A stretch of DNA of 64,000 nucleotides from Siphonodentalium dalli (Eukaryota > Mollusca > Scaphopoda > Gadilida > Siphonodentaliidae): contig CP136065.1 in assembly GCA_032622095.1 (NCBI GenBank), forward strand, positions 63,967,094 through 64,031,093, given 5' to 3'. Below are positions 34,701-45,519 of this stretch, piece by piece. A model generated the notes under the pieces. The model saw only the letters and a list, made by a program, of their open reading frames with translations, had not been told where the DNA came from and made no database searches. Within the stretch, counting starts at the first letter, position 1, and each line of letters opens with the position of its first letter. A program made the position numbers and the translations under genes.

Positions 34701-37700
34701 ATGTTCTTCATTCGAGATTTCATGCCTGCAGCTATAGTATTTGAAAATTTTGGAACAAAAATAGCTTTATATTGTTCTGAATTTAAAAAATCTAATTTCC
34801 AATAAATATTTAGTGTAAAACGACTGTTTCCTGTTGTCATTCAACATTTAGACTGAAATTGCTATCATTTTCCAGGCATACACAATTTAACCCTTCCATG
34901 ACTGGAGATTCCTGAAATTTTGCGAAATCCCTGTGCCAATGCATTCTCTTATATATGCGAGTCTCACACAGGGCGCCTCGCACATATAAGAGACACATAT
35001 AAGAGATATTTACTTTGATCTTGTATAAGCCATGTGTGCATTCTCTTTATATATGTGTAAAATAGTGTAAATAATTGTCTCATGTCCCATGTGAAAATGG
35101 CTGAGAAATAAAGCATTCATTCATTCAGGCTCCCTATGGGAGATTCGCATATATTATAATGCACTGGTGCAGGGTCTTTAATGCTGCACCAGTCACACAC
35201 AATTTAAGAGTAGACAAACGATTATACCTCTGGTTTAGTGGTCCTGACCATTTTGCATGTTGATACCTTTGTAATGTAACACAACTGTTACTGTAATTTG
35301 TCAACACACAGCATTAATCGCAGAGTAAGTTAACTATTTTTGTCTAAACAGTGGTCTAAATGTGATTTTCAGAATTGACCTTTTCCAATGTTTTATCAGA
35401 TTGGGTATCTAATTGGATTTTGATCGGTAATGCCACTGTAACAGTAATATTTACATAACATGGATATTAATAATAATTAAATATTGTTTTTCAGACTTTT
35501 ATAAAATTCATGTTACATTACATGAACCCACCCCTCTCTTATAGTCTCGTATAGGGGTACTGTACACTAAATCTGGCCATTTATGGGACCATCTCCTTTT
35601 ATACTGAACATAATATGTGCAACAAATGTATTAATTTGAGACATGGATGAGTGCAAAATACATTAATGTGCTCTATGAACGATGTAAACAACATGAGCAC
35701 CCCCCCCCCCCGTTTAATGGTGACAAATCAAACATTAATACATAAAGTGGATTCTAATTCAAAATCAATATAGTTTTCGTAAAAATCACTAACAAAAATT
35801 CCAGAAAATACAAATTGATTGTCGCTGATTATCAATAATAATTTTAAAATGAATTCACCATCGCCTCAGCAATATGTTTGAACGAGTGATCATTACAATA
35901 ATAAAATTAAATGTACCTTACCTGTAAGCATCGGCTATAGATAGAGTTACAATTACAAATAATTGCACTTACTTCCCCGAACAGAATTACATCCTGCAAA
36001 ATGTGCATAATCAGGTGTCACTGTATTATTGGTTGAATTTGGACATTGGGCTGGTGTTTATATCTATTATTATCTATTATGATCTAGAAAGAGTAAGTCA
36101 AGCGCAAAAGATTGTATGTTGTGGTATAATTAGACCGTGGTGTAACTTAAATCGGGAAAATGACTAATGATTGCTTAATTGTCCGTCTGATTTGACATCA
36201 ACTGAGTTTTTTTTTTAAATGAATACAATTTTCCGTCTAACAGGTGATAAAACACATTTATAAACGAACGAAAAGGAGTCATATACGCTTTTTGTCATCT
36301 GTGATTCTGTTATGTTTTTGCGACCGCAATGTGAGGAGAGAGAGCGTATATATGTTATGACGGTTTGGAGTGTAAGCGCGACTCATAATCTCCGGGCCTC
36401 AAATTGTAGCGTCCAGAAACCCCCAACGTTGGTAAACTGAAATGTTCTTCATTCGAGATTTCATGCCTGCAGCTATAGTATTTGAAAATTTTGGAACAAA
36501 AATAGCTTTATATTGTTCTGAATTTAAAAAATCTAATTTCCAATAAATATTTAGTGTAAAACGACTGTTTCCTGTTGTCATTCAACATTTAGACTGAAAT
36601 TGCTATCATTTTCCAGGCATACACAATTTAACCCTTCCATGACTGGAGATTCCTGAAATTTTGCGAAATCCCTGTGCCAATGCATTCTCTTATATATGCG
36701 AGTCTCACACAGGGCGCCTCGCACATATAAGAGACACATATAAGAGATATTTACTTTGATCTTGTATAAGCCATGTGTGCATTCTCTTTATATATGTGTA
36801 AAATAGTGTAAATAATTGTCTCATGTCCCATGTGAAAATGGCTGAGAAATAAAGCATTCATTCATTCAGGCTCCCTATGGGAGATTCGCATATATTATAA
36901 TGCACTGGTGCAGGGTCTTTAATGCTGCACCAGTCACACACAATTTAAGAGTAGACAAACGATTATACCTCTGGTTTAGTGGTCCTGACCATTTTGCATG
37001 TTGATACCTTTGTAATGTAACACAACTGTTACTGTAATTTGTCAACACACAGCATTAATCGCAGAGTAAGTTAACTATTTTTGTCTAAACAGTGGTCTAA
37101 ATGTGATTTTCAGAATTGACCTTTTCCAATGTTTTATCAGATTGGGTATCTAATTGGATTTTGATCGGTAATGCCACTGTAACAGTAATATTTACATAAC
37201 ATGGATATTAATAATAATTAAATATTGTTTTTCAGACTTTTATAAAATTCATGTTACATTACATGAACCCACCCCTCTCTTATAGTCTCGTATAGGGGTA
37301 CTGTACACTAAATCTGGCCATTTATGGGACCATCTCCTTTTATACTGAACATAATATGTGCAACAAATGTATTAATTTGAGACATGGATGAGTGCAAAAT
37401 ACATTAATGTGCTCTATGAACGATGTAAACAACATGAGCACCCCCCCCCCCCGTTTAATGGTGACAAATCAAACATTAATACATAAAGTGGATTCTAATT
37501 CAAAATCAATATAGTTTTCGTAAAAATCACTAACAAAAATTCCAGAAAATACAAATTGATTGTCGCTGATTATCAATAATAATTTTAAAATGAATTCACC
37601 ATCGCCTCAGCAATATGTTTGAACGAGTGATCATTACAATAATAAAATTAAATGTACCTTACCTGTAAGCATCGGCTATAGATAGAGTTACAATTACAAA

Positions 37701-38711
37701 TAATTGCACTTACTTCCCCGAACAGAATTACATCCTGCAAAATGTGCATAATCAGGTGTCACTGTATTATTGGTTGAATTTGGACATTGGGCTGGTGTTT
37801 ATATCTATTATTATCTATTATGATCTAGAAAGAGTAAGTCAAGCGCAAAAGATTGTATGTTGTGGTATAATTAGACCGTGGTGTAACTTAAATCGGGAAA
37901 ATGACTAATGATTGCTTAATTGTCCGTCTGATTTGACATCAACTGAGTTTTTTTTTTAAATGAATACAATTTTCCGTCTAACAGGTGATAAAACACATTT
38001 ATAAACGAACGAAAAGGAGTCATATACGCTTTTTGTCATCTGTGATTCTGTTATGTTTTTGCGACCGCAATGTGAGGAGAGAGAGCGTATATATGTTATG
38101 ACGGTTTGGAGTGTAAGCGCGACTCATAATCTCCGGGCCTCAAATTGTAGCGTCCAGAAACCCCCAACGTTGGTAAACTGAAATGTTCTTCATTCGAGAT
38201 TTCATGCCTGCAGCTATAGTATTTGAAAATTTTGGAACAAAAATAGCTTTATATTGTTCTGAATTTAAAAAATCTAATTTCCAATAAATATTTAGTGTAA
38301 AACGACTGTTTCCTGTTGTCATTCAACATTTAGACTGAAATTGCTATCATTTTCCAGGCATACACAATTTAACCCTTCCATGACTGGAGATTCCTGAAAT
38401 TTTGCGAAATCCCTGTGCCAATGCATTCTCTTATATATGCGAGTCTCACACAGGGCGCCTCGCACATATAAGAGACACATATAAGAGATATTTACTTTGA
38501 TCTTGTATAAGCCATGTGTGCATTCTCTTTATATATGTGTAAAATAGTGTAAATAATTGTCTCATGTCCCATGTGAAAATGGCTGAGAAATAAAGCATTC
38601 ATTCATTCAGGCTCCCTATGGGAGATTCGCATATATTATAATGCACTGGTGCAGGGTCTTTAATGCTGCACCAGTCACACACAATTTAAGAGTAGACAAA
38701 CGATTATACCT

Positions 38712-40371
38712 CTGGTTTAGTGGTCCTGACCATTTTGCATGTTGATACCTTTGTAATGTAACACAACTGTTACTGTAATTTGTCAACACACAGCATTAAT
38801 CGCAGAGTAAGTTAACTATTTTTGTCTAAACAGTGGTCTAAATGTGATTTTCAGAATTGACCTTTTCCAATGTTTTATCAGATTGGGTATCTAATTGGAT
38901 TTTGATCGGTAATGCCACTGTAACAGTAATATTTACATAACATGGATATTAATAATAATTAAATATTGTTTTTCAGACTTTTATAAAATTCATGTTACAT
39001 TACATGAACCCACCCCTCTCTTATAGTCTCGTATAGGGGTACTGTACACTAAATCTGGCCATTTATGGGACCATCTCCTTTTATACTGAACATAATATGT
39101 GCAACAAATGTATTAATTTGAGACATGGATGAGTGCAAAATACATTAATGTGCTCTATGAACGATGTAAACAACATGAGCACCCCCCCCCCGTTTAATGG
39201 TGACAAATCAAACATTAATACATAAAGTGGATTCTAATTCAAAATCAATATAGTTTTCGTAAAAATCACTAACAAAAATTCCAGAAAATACAAATTGATT
39301 GTCGCTGATTATCAATAATAATTTTAAAATGAATTCACCATCGCCTCAGCAATATGTTTGAACGAGTGATCATTACAATAATAAAATTAAATGTACCTTA
39401 CCTGTAAGCATCGGCTATAGATAGAGTTACAATTACAAATAATTGCACTTACTTCCCCGAACAGAATTACATCCTGCAAAATGTGCATAATCAGGTGTCA
39501 CTGTATTATTGGTTGAATTTGGACATTGGGCTGGTGTTTATATCTATTATTATCTATTATGATCTAGAAAGAGTAAGTCAAGCGCAAAAGATTGTATGTT
39601 GTGGTATAATTAGACCGTGGTGTAACTTAAATCGGGAAAATGACTAATGATTGCTTAATTGTCCGTCTGATTTGACATCAACTGAGTTTTTTTTTTAAAT
39701 GAATACAATTTTCCGTCTAACAGGTGATAAAACACATTTATAAACGAACGAAAAGGAGTCTTGTACGCTTTTTGTCATCTGTGATTCTGTTATGTTTTTG
39801 CGACCGCAATGTGAGGAGAGAGAGCGTATATATGTTATGACGGTTTGGAGTGTAAGCGCGACTCATAATCTCCGGGCCTCAAATTGTAGCGTCCAGAAAC
39901 CCCCGTTGGTAAACTGAAATGTTCTTCATTCGAGATTTCATGCCTGCAGCTATAGTATTTGAAAATTTTGGAACAAAAATAGCTTTATATTGTTCTGAAT
40001 TTAAAAAATCTAATTTCCAATAAATATTTAGTGTAAAACGACTGTTTCCTGCTGTCATTCAACATTTAGACTGAAATTGCTATCATTTTCCAGGCATACA
40101 CAATTTAACCCTTCCATGACTGGAGATTCCTGAAATTTTGCGAAATCCCTGTGCCAATGCATTCTCTTATATATGCGAGTCTCACACAGGGCGACTCGCA
40201 CATATAAGAGACACATATAAGAGATATTTACTTTGATCTTGTATAAGCCATGTGTGCATTCTCTTTATATATGTGTAAAATAGTGTAAATAACTGTCTCA
40301 TGCACTGGTGCAGGGTCTTTAATGCTGCACCAGTCACACACAATTTAAGAGTAGACAAACGATTATACCTC
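38712..40371. repeat. Last, truncated array unit
   Basis: 1660 bp. It carries AGTCTTGTACGC for AGTCATATACGC, a 3-base loss in CCCCCAACGTTGG, and a deletion joining TGTCTCATG to CACTGGTGC at a shared ATG. After GATTATACCTC it leaves the repeat for unrelated sequence. Confidence 0.85.
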
Positions 40372-40495
40372 CTATAGGCTGAATTTATCGACATACATAT
40401 TACGTGTACTATGGTAGGGTTTGCCGGTGTAGCCCATGCAGGTTAATTAAACGTGACAAAAACTTTAAATATGTTTCTAGAGGTTAACACATATA

Positions 40496-40715
40496 CAGGG
40501 ACGTGGCTAGGGTCCCAGTTATAGTGGTGTCCAGGAATTTCCATCTTCACCCCTGCGCCCTTGAACGAGACCGAACCACCACAAATTCCCAACTAATTAC
40601 TGGTTGGAAAAACAAACACTGAGAACAATATGTCAACCTATAATTATGTGGTGTTAAATTTCAAACTAATGTTGTGTCAGTACGAAATTTCCAACTGTTG
40701 AACATAGCCTTGCAT
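40496..40715. repeat. Family 9 element, partial copy
   Basis: It opens CAGGGACGTGGCTAGGGTCC and contains ATTACTGGTTGGAAAAACAA and AATTTCCAACTGTTGAACAT. The right terminus is not recognised, so the end coordinate is approximate. Confidence 0.5.
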
Positions 40716-40813
40716 ATTTTATCAACGTCAAAGATTAACCCATATCCGACCTGTTATATATACGGCGCCCCGACCCCCACCTCGTGACTAGAATGAGTCA
40801 CTTAGGAATATTT

Positions 40814-41188
40814 AAAGAAACATAATCCGAATTAACGCTTCTAAATTACTATTTCTTTGCCTTCGGGGGTAAAATGTTTGATTCGATTCGAGGAACCCAC
40901 CCATCAAAGATATTATATATAGAATCAACCTGGAATATTTGGCGGCCTAGCAAATATTCGACGAGCCGACCGACATACTCTCGATACCAAATGGCGTTGA
41001 ACAAAATGTTGATATATAACACGTTTTTGAAAATTTTATACTAGAGTTGACAGTAGTTAGCATTATTTTTGGTAATTAATCGAATCTGCATGATTACTAT
41101 ATAAAGCGTCCTTTGAAGATATGTTGTTGTTGTTGTTGTTGGAATCTGATGATACGGGGACCATCGAATCAGATTGTGTATCTTCAAA
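40814..41188. mobile_element. MITE family 5, copy 1
   Basis: Ends AAAGAAACATAATCCGAATT and CGAATCAGATTGTGTATCTT. Shared internal blocks are TAAATTACTATTTCTTTG, CTTCGGGGGTAAAAT, GAGGAACCCACCCATC, GCGGCCTAGCAAATATT and a (GTT)n tract. It starts about 440 bases after the tandem array ends. Confidence 0.7.
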
Positions 41189-41671
41189 CTATACCATTAT
41201 ATAAACACATTATGTTTGATGAAGTCTGCGACACTTTTTGTTGGTAATTGTGGTGCCTATTTCCCGATCTCCATGCATTCCGTTAATATAAACGACATTA
41301 TTTTATTCATCTATCGCATTTGTAGAAAAATCGGAGAAAAGTGTTTCATCATTTTATCAATCAATGTTGATGCTCCTCTCCCGTGACACCCCCCCCCCCC
41401 ACTCCTGACCCGAATGGTGCCACTTCGGAAAATTTAAACTACATCATTATATCACGGAGATCAGCTTTGGGGAAATCTGAGGTAAATATTTTAAAACAAT
41501 TTTGGAGCGCCTCCCTCGATCATTCCCCATCCATGAATCTGCCATTTTGGGAACTTCGAATCATACATGCAGGCTTACCATATATCCCACGTGCAATGGG
41601 TGAGGACTATACACATGCAATGTGTCAGATTGTTCGGAAATCTGCGCCAATTGTTTGTTTCTATGTCTACT

Positions 41672-42235
41672 CATACCATAATATGGTACATATAGTGTCG
41701 ACGTCCGGATTGACCACTCGTCGTTCGTCCGTCTGTCTGTCCGTCTGCCCGTATGTCCGTAGACACTTTACGCATAATGCAATAACTTTCCGATCGGAAC
41801 CCTATTTTGTATATGGGTTTCTCAGGCCAAAATACAGATCGAGTTCAAATATGGTTTTCATCCGACTTTTTTTGTTTACAGAGTTATGGCCCTTTTTCGA
41901 CTTAAAATTCACGCATTCTGCCATAATTTAAACATTTTTTATATGATTGGAACCAAATTTGGTATGTGAGTTTCTCAACCGAAAATACTAATCAAGTTCG
42001 AATATGGGTTTGATTCGATTTTTTTTAACGGAGTTATGGCCCTTTGACATGGAATTCATGCATGCTTCGATAAATCAACCAGTTTTCATCTGATAGGAAC
42101 CAAATTTGGTATGTGAGTTTCTCAACTCAAAATACAGAACGAGTTTGAATATGGGTTAGATCCTATTTTTTATACCAGAGTTATGGCCCCTTTTTAACTA
42201 AGAATTGAACATATTTGAGATTTTTATGCTTACAA
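41672..42235. repeat. Modular interspersed repeat with GTCC-rich head
   Basis: It opens with the palindrome TACCATAATATGGTA and a run of TCCGTC(T) units. Three modules of about 147-155 bp follow, each with GGAACC..ATTTTGTAT or GGAACCAAATTTGGTAT and GAGTTATGGCCC. A frame from 41383 runs through its first part, but modules this divergent and stop-prone give no evidence of a protein. Confidence 0.7.
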
Positions 42236-42440
42236 TATAACCATAGCAGCTTACAATTAATTACCTGTGATGTCAGTTTAGCTCTAAGAGAGAATAAAGA
42301 GTCAACCTGTATTATTTAATTATAGTTATTTTAGCCATAATATGTTCAGCATAGCAGTGAAAGGTGTAACCCATTCACGAATCAATGGACTCTCCCATTC
42401 AGTTCTAAAAGTATAAATTGGAATAGTCTACTGTTCATTT

Positions 42441-42575
42441 GTAGGGATGTCTCAGAGATGGTTAGGTCATGGATTATTATGGATAAGATAAAGATAATCG
42501 AAGTCTTGGCTAGACGAGGAAGGCACTGGTTCGAACCCCGACATGGGCGAAAATCGGGACCGATTTTCAAGCTTG
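42441..42575 (+). mobile_element. Possible tRNA-derived SINE remnant
   Basis: GGATGTCTCAGAGATGGTTAGG (A-box-like) and ACTGGTTCGAACCCCGAC (B-box-like) are about 80 bases apart, wider than in a tRNA because of a GATAAGATAAAGATAAT insertion. A short hairpin CGAAAATCGG..CCGATTTTC follows. Weak evidence. Confidence 0.35.
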
Positions 42576-42599
42576 ATCTGAGTTGAGGGTAATTTCATT

Positions 42600-43260
42600 G
42601 TGCCATTCTGATCGATACATAAGTAATGAGAATTTGTTCACGATCACTGAAGCAAACACATTCGAAGCAATAAAACTCATACGGAGTCCGTGCCTCAATA
42701 AATATGATATTTATATAAATACGTTTGGTGGGAAAAAAGTTCATCGAATATGGTGCCCCCCTCCCTTTCCATCCCTGACTCCAACCGCTTTATTTTAGAA
42801 AATTTTAACTTGCACCATTGTCTTCATCGAAAACAGTTACCCCTGTTAGACTGCTTTCGAACCCTCTATAGATGGTCCTTTGTTAATTTTTATAGCGGCA
42901 GACAGACAAATATACAGAAAGAGAGACAACTAAATATATATATAAGATTTTGACGAGTATTATTATAGTGTTAATTTTTAAGATTGATGATTACGAGTCA
43001 CTTTAATCCTTTCTATACTTAATGGATTCTCCCACTCCCATTCTCCCGCTATATACATTTATTCATTGGAATCGTCTATTGTTCAACTGGAGGGGTCTTC
43101 GGAAAAAATAAGCAAACGAAAATAAATAGTGGAAGGGAAATAATGTTCAGACAATATAAGTTCAACAACAATTTGTCCCAAGGGAACTACTCGCGTCAAT
43201 GAATATTTAGTATATAAAGGTTTAAAGATTAACAACTAAAGCATTATATTTACATACTAA
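42600..43260. other. Repeat-like but unassigned sequence
   Basis: 43008-43105 (TCCTTTCTATACTTAATGGA, ATTGGAATCGTCTATTGTTC) is a diverged copy of 42365-42460. Frames at 42583-42953 overlap one another and look random. No gene seen. Confidence 0.4.
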
Positions 43261-43594
43261 GTGTGATTATCACTAAATCCAGCATTTCGATTGGTCGGCG
43301 CCCACGTGACTAGTTGCAGTTATTTCTCGGTGAACGAGCAACAGCTCATAACTGCAACCCCACAATTACATCAATACGTCATCGACACCGGAAAGAAAAA
43401 AGCGTAATGTTTTGGGCACATTTGGACTCGCGCAGGATTGACTTAAATTAAATCATCAGGTTTCAATATAAAGAAATTGTTCCTGTTAACTTTTGCCAAG
43501 GGTGCTATGGGAAATTTTGGGCTGGTTTTGTCACGATACACTTTTCGATTTAAATACATTTACAAAAGTGGCCTTTTCGCTAAATGTATATAAA

Positions 43595-43755
43595 TATAAG
43601 GATTAACTGTCATGTGAACTGTTTTTATGGAGATGTAACTGTGAGGTAAGTGGTCATAACTTGTATGTAAAACTTCGGGTTTTACACAAGTTATGACCAC
43701 TTACCTCACGGTTACATCTCCATAAAAACAGTCCACATGACAGTTAATCCTTATA
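43595..43755. repeat. Near-perfect 70-bp inverted repeat
   Basis: The left arm ATAAGGATTAACTGTCATGT to GGTCATAACTTGT is repeated almost exactly in inverse at 43686-43755, separated by about 21 bases. Only single substitutions differ. It lies about 1.7 kb upstream of gene 2. Confidence 0.75.
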
Positions 43756-44409
43756 TGAACTTTAATAGACGCTATGGACCTACCATGAACAAAAAGTATA
43801 ACATCCCCAAGAATTTAACGAATGTCGTTCAACGACGCAATGGTCGAGACCTATACATCTAACATTTGTCTCTCAAACTAAAGGAAAACCATATTTTATA
43901 CTGACACCAGTTTCGCCATATATATACTGATAGAACTCAACATCATGTGTACAATGCTTGCGAATTCATGGAATTTAGAGAGCGTCCATATCCGAAACCA
44001 TTCTAAAACGCATCCGTTTGCACCAGAACACTTCAATTCAGGAACCGTAACTCGTGGTGGTAAAGCTTATTCTACGTGAAACATACGTCTGGTATCGTCA
44101 TTATTGGTGACGTGTCTGCCACCCGCGTTGCTATAATGACAGCCCTGAAACTGAACGAAATTCAGTGTTGTAATATCGAACATATGGATCATAGTTAACT
44201 ATATAAATGGCGTGTCGCAAGATACCAATCATTGGAGCAGACAACCGTTATTAAAAGCGATCTACCAAAAGATAAAGTCGGACGACTCTCATATTTGAAA
44301 AAAAAGTAAGTAAAGGTTTAAAGATATACCACAGATCCATGTAAACATATATTCAGGGTTCCAAGCTAATTATTACCAACACAACTCATATTTTATTTTC
44401 ATTCTAGTG

Positions 44410-44875
44410 TATTAAACGGACATTGCTCATTCGAACCTCCAAATGTTGTCTGCGTAATTTGGAGGGACGGACACGATAGGTCGATAAATACTCGAAATAT
44501 TGATATACCTACCGGCTTCATATATATGTTCTGAAAAACACTTGCCAAAGTCACAGCCATTTTCCAGCCGCTTTCAATTTTCGCCAGAACTAAGACAAAC
44601 GTTCTTTATTTCTACCATATCGAGAATAGACTAACACGGAACACTCTTTTCTGTTCCATGTCGTGCATGGCTTCTTTTTTTTTTTGGTGACCCGAACACC
44701 GTGTTCATATTTTAATGTTTCGTTACTTCAACGCATCTTTTTGTGTCACAGAATGCTCGTAAAAATGTAGTTCAGATATTTATCGACCTATTTCGATCCA
44801 GGAAAAATTAAAAAGCGATTATTATTATTAGGTGTATTTTGGAGCGCAAACCGCCATGTGGGTTTAAGCAACATA
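44410..44875. repeat. Interspersed repeat pair member B
   Basis: Colinear with 9485-9905, with small indels, ending at TTAGGTGTATTTTGGAGCGC. It lies about 600 bases upstream of the first coding exon of gene 2. Its position does not correspond to that of member A, so it is a dispersed repeat rather than a relic of gene duplication. Confidence 0.65.
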
Positions 44876-45475
44876 TTTACCGAGAATTACTTCATGAAAG
44901 ACGATATAGTTTGTTTTGCATTGAATTTTCAATGAATTAATTTTATATCGTTTTGATGTTTTAGAGGAATATCAAACTTATTATGTTAACTTTTCAACAA
45001 CAAACTGATATTGTTTTGCATCTATAAAAAAAACTTAGAAACAATCAACCGAATGAGATATGATATTTGCCCTTGCAATTTGTCCTATGACAATCGAGTC
45101 AAAACTTTTATTGAAAAATATAAGACATTTTTTTCAATCTGTAATTTCTAACTGTTGTTACAGACATGCAATTTCCAACTGCATGTATACATTTCGTTTC
45201 CGATTGATTGATGGGAATTCCCGCACAACACTATCGCGTGGTCAGGAGAATATCTAATAATTACCGTATACGCACGCTTTAAAAAAAAATCAGCGATTCA
45301 AAATAATTGAAACAGAATTATTCACATGTTTATCATTTCACCATTATATTTTCCCATGCATCATATGCACAAGTACGGCACCTTATTTAAATTCTAAGAA
45401 GTTTGGGCATTATATTGCCTTCTATTTTAGCTAATATGGACTGATTTAATAAAACATTACATTTCTCTATTGCAG

Positions 45476-45519
45476 AATGTTTCTGTGGGATATTCTGCGA
45501 TATGTTTTCTATATGTTTG
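45476..45519 (+). CDS. SAR1-like gene 2, first coding exon
   Basis: A 44-nt exon between acceptor CTATTGCAG and donor GTATGT; ATG is at 45477. It encodes [14 protein letters not shown] and the first base of a glycine codon completed by the exon at 46632. Sar1 proteins begin with a similar aromatic, hydrophobic helix that bends the membrane. The open frame runs on past the donor into a palindromic repeat, and that read-through part is not Sar1-like. Confidence 0.75.

Larger units (their letters stand above)
18769..40371. repeat. 21.6 kb tandem array of about 1.74 kb units with partial higher-order structure
   Basis: Eleven head-to-tail units begin at CTGGTTTAGTGG (18769, 20493, 24201, 25943, 27670, 30014, 31753, 33491, 35230, 36971, 38712) and the array ends in GATTATACCTC at 40371. 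Units look almost identical by eye. The standard length is 1729 bases plus the poly-C count. Units 1 and 4 are a shorter A type lacking a 14-bp CACACAGGGCGCCT-like block. Units 2 and 5 carry an extra 606-bp segment with the same junction. So units 1-3 and 4-6 form a duplicated A-B-C block. Each unit contains a family 4 MITE arm, a family 1 MITE and a LINE-like tail. The first unit is the most diverged and the last has an internal deletion, as expected at array edges. Confidence 0.97.

Noticed and set aside
18769-40371. Tandemly duplicated genes (for example histone or rRNA-type clusters)
   Set aside because: The unit contains no recognisable rRNA, snRNA or histone sequence, only short frames and transposon fragments.
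41383-41931. 182-codon open frame on the + strand
   Set aside because: The longest frame in the window, but its second half runs through GTCCG-rich and modular repeat sequence and the first half starts in a C tract. No motif, splice context or similarity to a known family.
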